Below the pieces are notes generated by a model, which worked only from the letters and a program-made list of their open reading frames with translations, was not told the DNA's origin and did no database searches. From contig JAYKYS010000009.1 in assembly GCA_036924285.1 (NCBI GenBank), positions 25,586,001 through 25,650,000 on the forward strand: 64,000 bases of DNA, written 5' to 3'. This document shows positions 62,166 through 64,000 of the stretch, one piece after another. A program made the position numbers and the translations under genes. Position 1 is the stretch's first letter. The number at the start of each line of letters is the position of its first letter. Source of the stretch: Asterella californica (Eukaryota; Streptophyta; Marchantiopsida; Marchantiales; Aytoniaceae).

Positions 62166-62466
62166 ACTCGATAGGGAACATGTTAACGGAACTATTTGTG
62201 TAAGTAGGCGTTCGGTCCTTTGATCAGAAGGGGTGGAGGTGAATGAATGGGCGTGAGGTAATAGTAATGATGGTGATGCCTATGATTCTGCTCAAGCCTC
62301 AAGAGCTTTTAGAAAGAAGGGACAATGCCACGCAGTTTGAGAAAAAAAGTCACCGAGTGCTGGGACCCAACAGTGAACACATCCTCATGCTGGCAGCCAA
62401 AAGGCTATGATTCTTAAACACACTCTCCGGGCACCGGATTTCGTGGAAAGCGTTGGGGACTGGAAG

Positions 62467-62574
62467 ATGGCGACAGTATTTTGCCTGCTTTTGGCCATGG
62501 GCTTGCGTTGCTTGACTTTCAAGCTGCGTGCATTTATGCCTCCAGCACCCAACTACCCGAATGACTGCTGCCAG
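62467..62574 (+). CDS. Candidate first coding exon with signal-peptide-like start
   Basis: An ATG in a good context (GAAGATGGCG) opens 36 codons: a hydrophobic N-terminus (MATVFCLLLAMGLRCLTF), then a proline-rich stretch ending DCCQ, running straight into a strong donor GTGAGG at 62575. Without splicing the frame stops three codons later. No downstream exon was identified, so this is a suggestion only. Confidence 0.2.
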
Positions 62575-62579
62575 GTGAG

Positions 62580-64000
62580 GAACTGAGGGGCTGCTCTCAA
62601 AAAACTTATCTTCGAAAGAACGCTCTCATTTCACTGACCACCCTCAAATTATGGGCCCCTAGCGTGCAGTAGTATGGTACAAGTGTCTTGATAACGAACA
62701 GAGCGAGTCTTGTGGTATCTCAGGTACAACAGTCTGGAGTTAAGACGATGAAAAAGCTTCAACAATAACAATTATCGGAGTCCTGTCCTCCTCTTGACCG
62801 TCCTTTTCTCTCTGTCTCTGTCTCTCTACTAGCATAGCACAGGGGAAGTCCTCCTTTCCTCCTTCCCCGTTGATACGAACATTCGTCCGCTTGTGGGGAT
62901 GCTTTCTTGTTTTTCCAACTTTACTGGCTCGATTTCCACCGAAATCCAACGCCATGTGAATAAATATCCACCAGTAGAAGTCAAAAAATAGTGTCGGTAC
63001 ATCATGGGTTCACCGCATCTTCACTTTCCATTCCTTCCCATATTCAGTTCGCAGCGTTGAATACCGGCAACCGACTGGAGCTGGAGTAGCTACAGAGGAG
63101 CTAGTGTGCTCTACAGGTGAAAGAGAATCTGAAAACTGGAGTGGCCGCTAAGAAATGAAGACAGGAAAGCGTGGAATTTGAAAAGGGACTGTGAAGGGAG
63201 GCAGGTGCCGGGGGAGAGATTTAATGGTCGAGAGACCTGTGGACTTTAATATAAAGCCGGTAGGTGGGATAGAAACGCACTCTGTTCTCCCATCAGCGGC
63301 TCCTACTACAACGTATGCTACTCCGTTCTATCTACACTACTGCTACTTACCTATACTACGTGCCGCAGTAATGTCATTGGCCTCCCTCAACCGCCTTCCC
63401 TCTGAGTCTCTGACCGACGATCCGGAGAAAGGCACCTGAAGTTTTCTCGGGCCGATCTTCTGGTCTTTGAAGGGTAGGACAGGGCAGGAGGATTACTAAG
63501 GTGAGGTCGAAGAGAGAATCTGACTTCACGCTGACCACCAGAGGAGACCTCTGGTGGCTCCAGACTTGTAATATGTTGTATACAAACGAGTGGGAGAGTG
63601 CAAGGAAGGAACGAGAACGACTGGAACGAGAACGACTCGGTCTGGTCATCGATATGCACAAGGAGATTATGGTGAACAGACCGTCGTTTCTTACGGGAGA
63701 GGAAGGTAAGAAAGACATGAAGGAAAGCAAGCCCTGCGCTAAGAATGCAGAATAAGGAGGTAGAAGAGGCAGGAGGAGGAAGAAAGTCAGTCACCACTGT
63801 TAGAGGGGATGGGAGGCGGGTTATTGTCAGTGTATATTTGTGTTGAGAAAAGCATAGATCGACCTGGGCAGCAGGTCGAAAGGGCGGAAGGAGCCGGTAG
63901 TCATGGCACGAGGACTCAAGGTTGGCCGCGTGTCCCATGTAGTGTCCAGTTCTATGAGTAGCCTGCATTAGTCTGTCTGGTCGTAGATTGCTGCTGCTTC
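62580..64000. other. Higher-GC edge region, possible gene start
   Basis: It contains a TATA-like TATAAAG at 63250-63256 (plus), followed by pyrimidine-rich sequence and an ATG at about 63372 that opens a 22-codon frame. Overlapping long frames on both strands at 63387-63968 have no family signature. Probably promoter and leader sequence of a gene beyond the window. Confidence 0.3.
63250..63256 (+). promoter_or_regulatory. Candidate TATA box
   Basis: TATAAAG within TTTAATATAAAGCC, followed about 30-45 bases later by the pyrimidine-rich CACTCTGTTCTCCC, plausible for a transcription start. Unsupported by a confirmed gene. Confidence 0.25.

Noticed and set aside
63387..63968. 193-codon minus-strand frame at the right edge
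   Set aside because: Ser/Leu/Pro-rich composition with no domain, overlapping plus-strand frames and promoter-like sequence; judged a shadow frame.
1..64000. CRISPR arrays, bacterial operons, rRNA genes
   Set aside because: No regularly spaced repeats with unique spacers, no clustered same-strand genes with ribosome sites, and no rRNA signature seen.

Overview
The window looks like nuclear DNA of a non-seed land plant, most likely a moss. The signs are one widely spaced intron-rich gene, an AT-rich background packed with decayed transposons, a plant-type Ty3/Gypsy chromovirus with an initiator-methionine-tRNA primer site, and a transposase-like HUH endonuclease resembling Replitrons, which are reported to be abundant in non-seed plants. 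The species assignment is inference. There is no bacterial-style operon, no CRISPR array and no convincing tRNA or rRNA gene.

Layout. 1-2.9 kb: two head-to-head copies of a broken HUH-endonuclease (Replitron-like) element forming a 570 bp inverted repeat. 2.9-13.06 kb: AT-rich repeat debris, including a complete tRNA-derived SINE with a perfect 15 bp target duplication at 5.06-5.25 kb and a two-hairpin dispersed repeat. 13.06-20.73 kb: a young, almost intact chromovirus (LTRs, PBS, gag, pol with chromodomain, PPT, 5 bp target duplication) that stands out as a GC-rich island. 20.7-24.5 kb: tandem duplications and a LINE reverse-transcriptase relic. 24.75-34.35 kb, minus strand: the only host gene I can identify with confidence. 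It is a 13-exon homologue of FAM21/WASHC2, the tail subunit of the WASH actin-nucleation complex. Thirteen exons join in one frame to 1,328 codons plus stop and carry acidic LF repeats and a capping-protein-binding motif. 35.4-37.1 kb: a foldback element with arms over 350 bp, one arm split by an insertion carrying a second tRNA-like SINE. 37-50 kb: relics of at least two Ty3/Gypsy families. 50.2-56.2 kb, minus strand: a full-length but heavily transition-mutated relative of the intact chromovirus. 56-62 kb: AT-rich repeats. 62.4-64 kb: composition rises, and there are weak hints (a TATA box and a candidate first exon) of another gene beginning at the right edge.

Function. In animals and amoebae FAM21 links WASH-driven branched actin to retromer (through LF-acidic repeats) and to actin capping protein (through the CPI motif) on endosomes. 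Both binding signatures are visible here. The rest of the window is transposon succession: an old chromovirus decayed mostly by C-to-T and G-to-A changes, a young relative of the same lineage, and several small non-autonomous elements. All calls come from reading the sequence by eye; no database search was possible.
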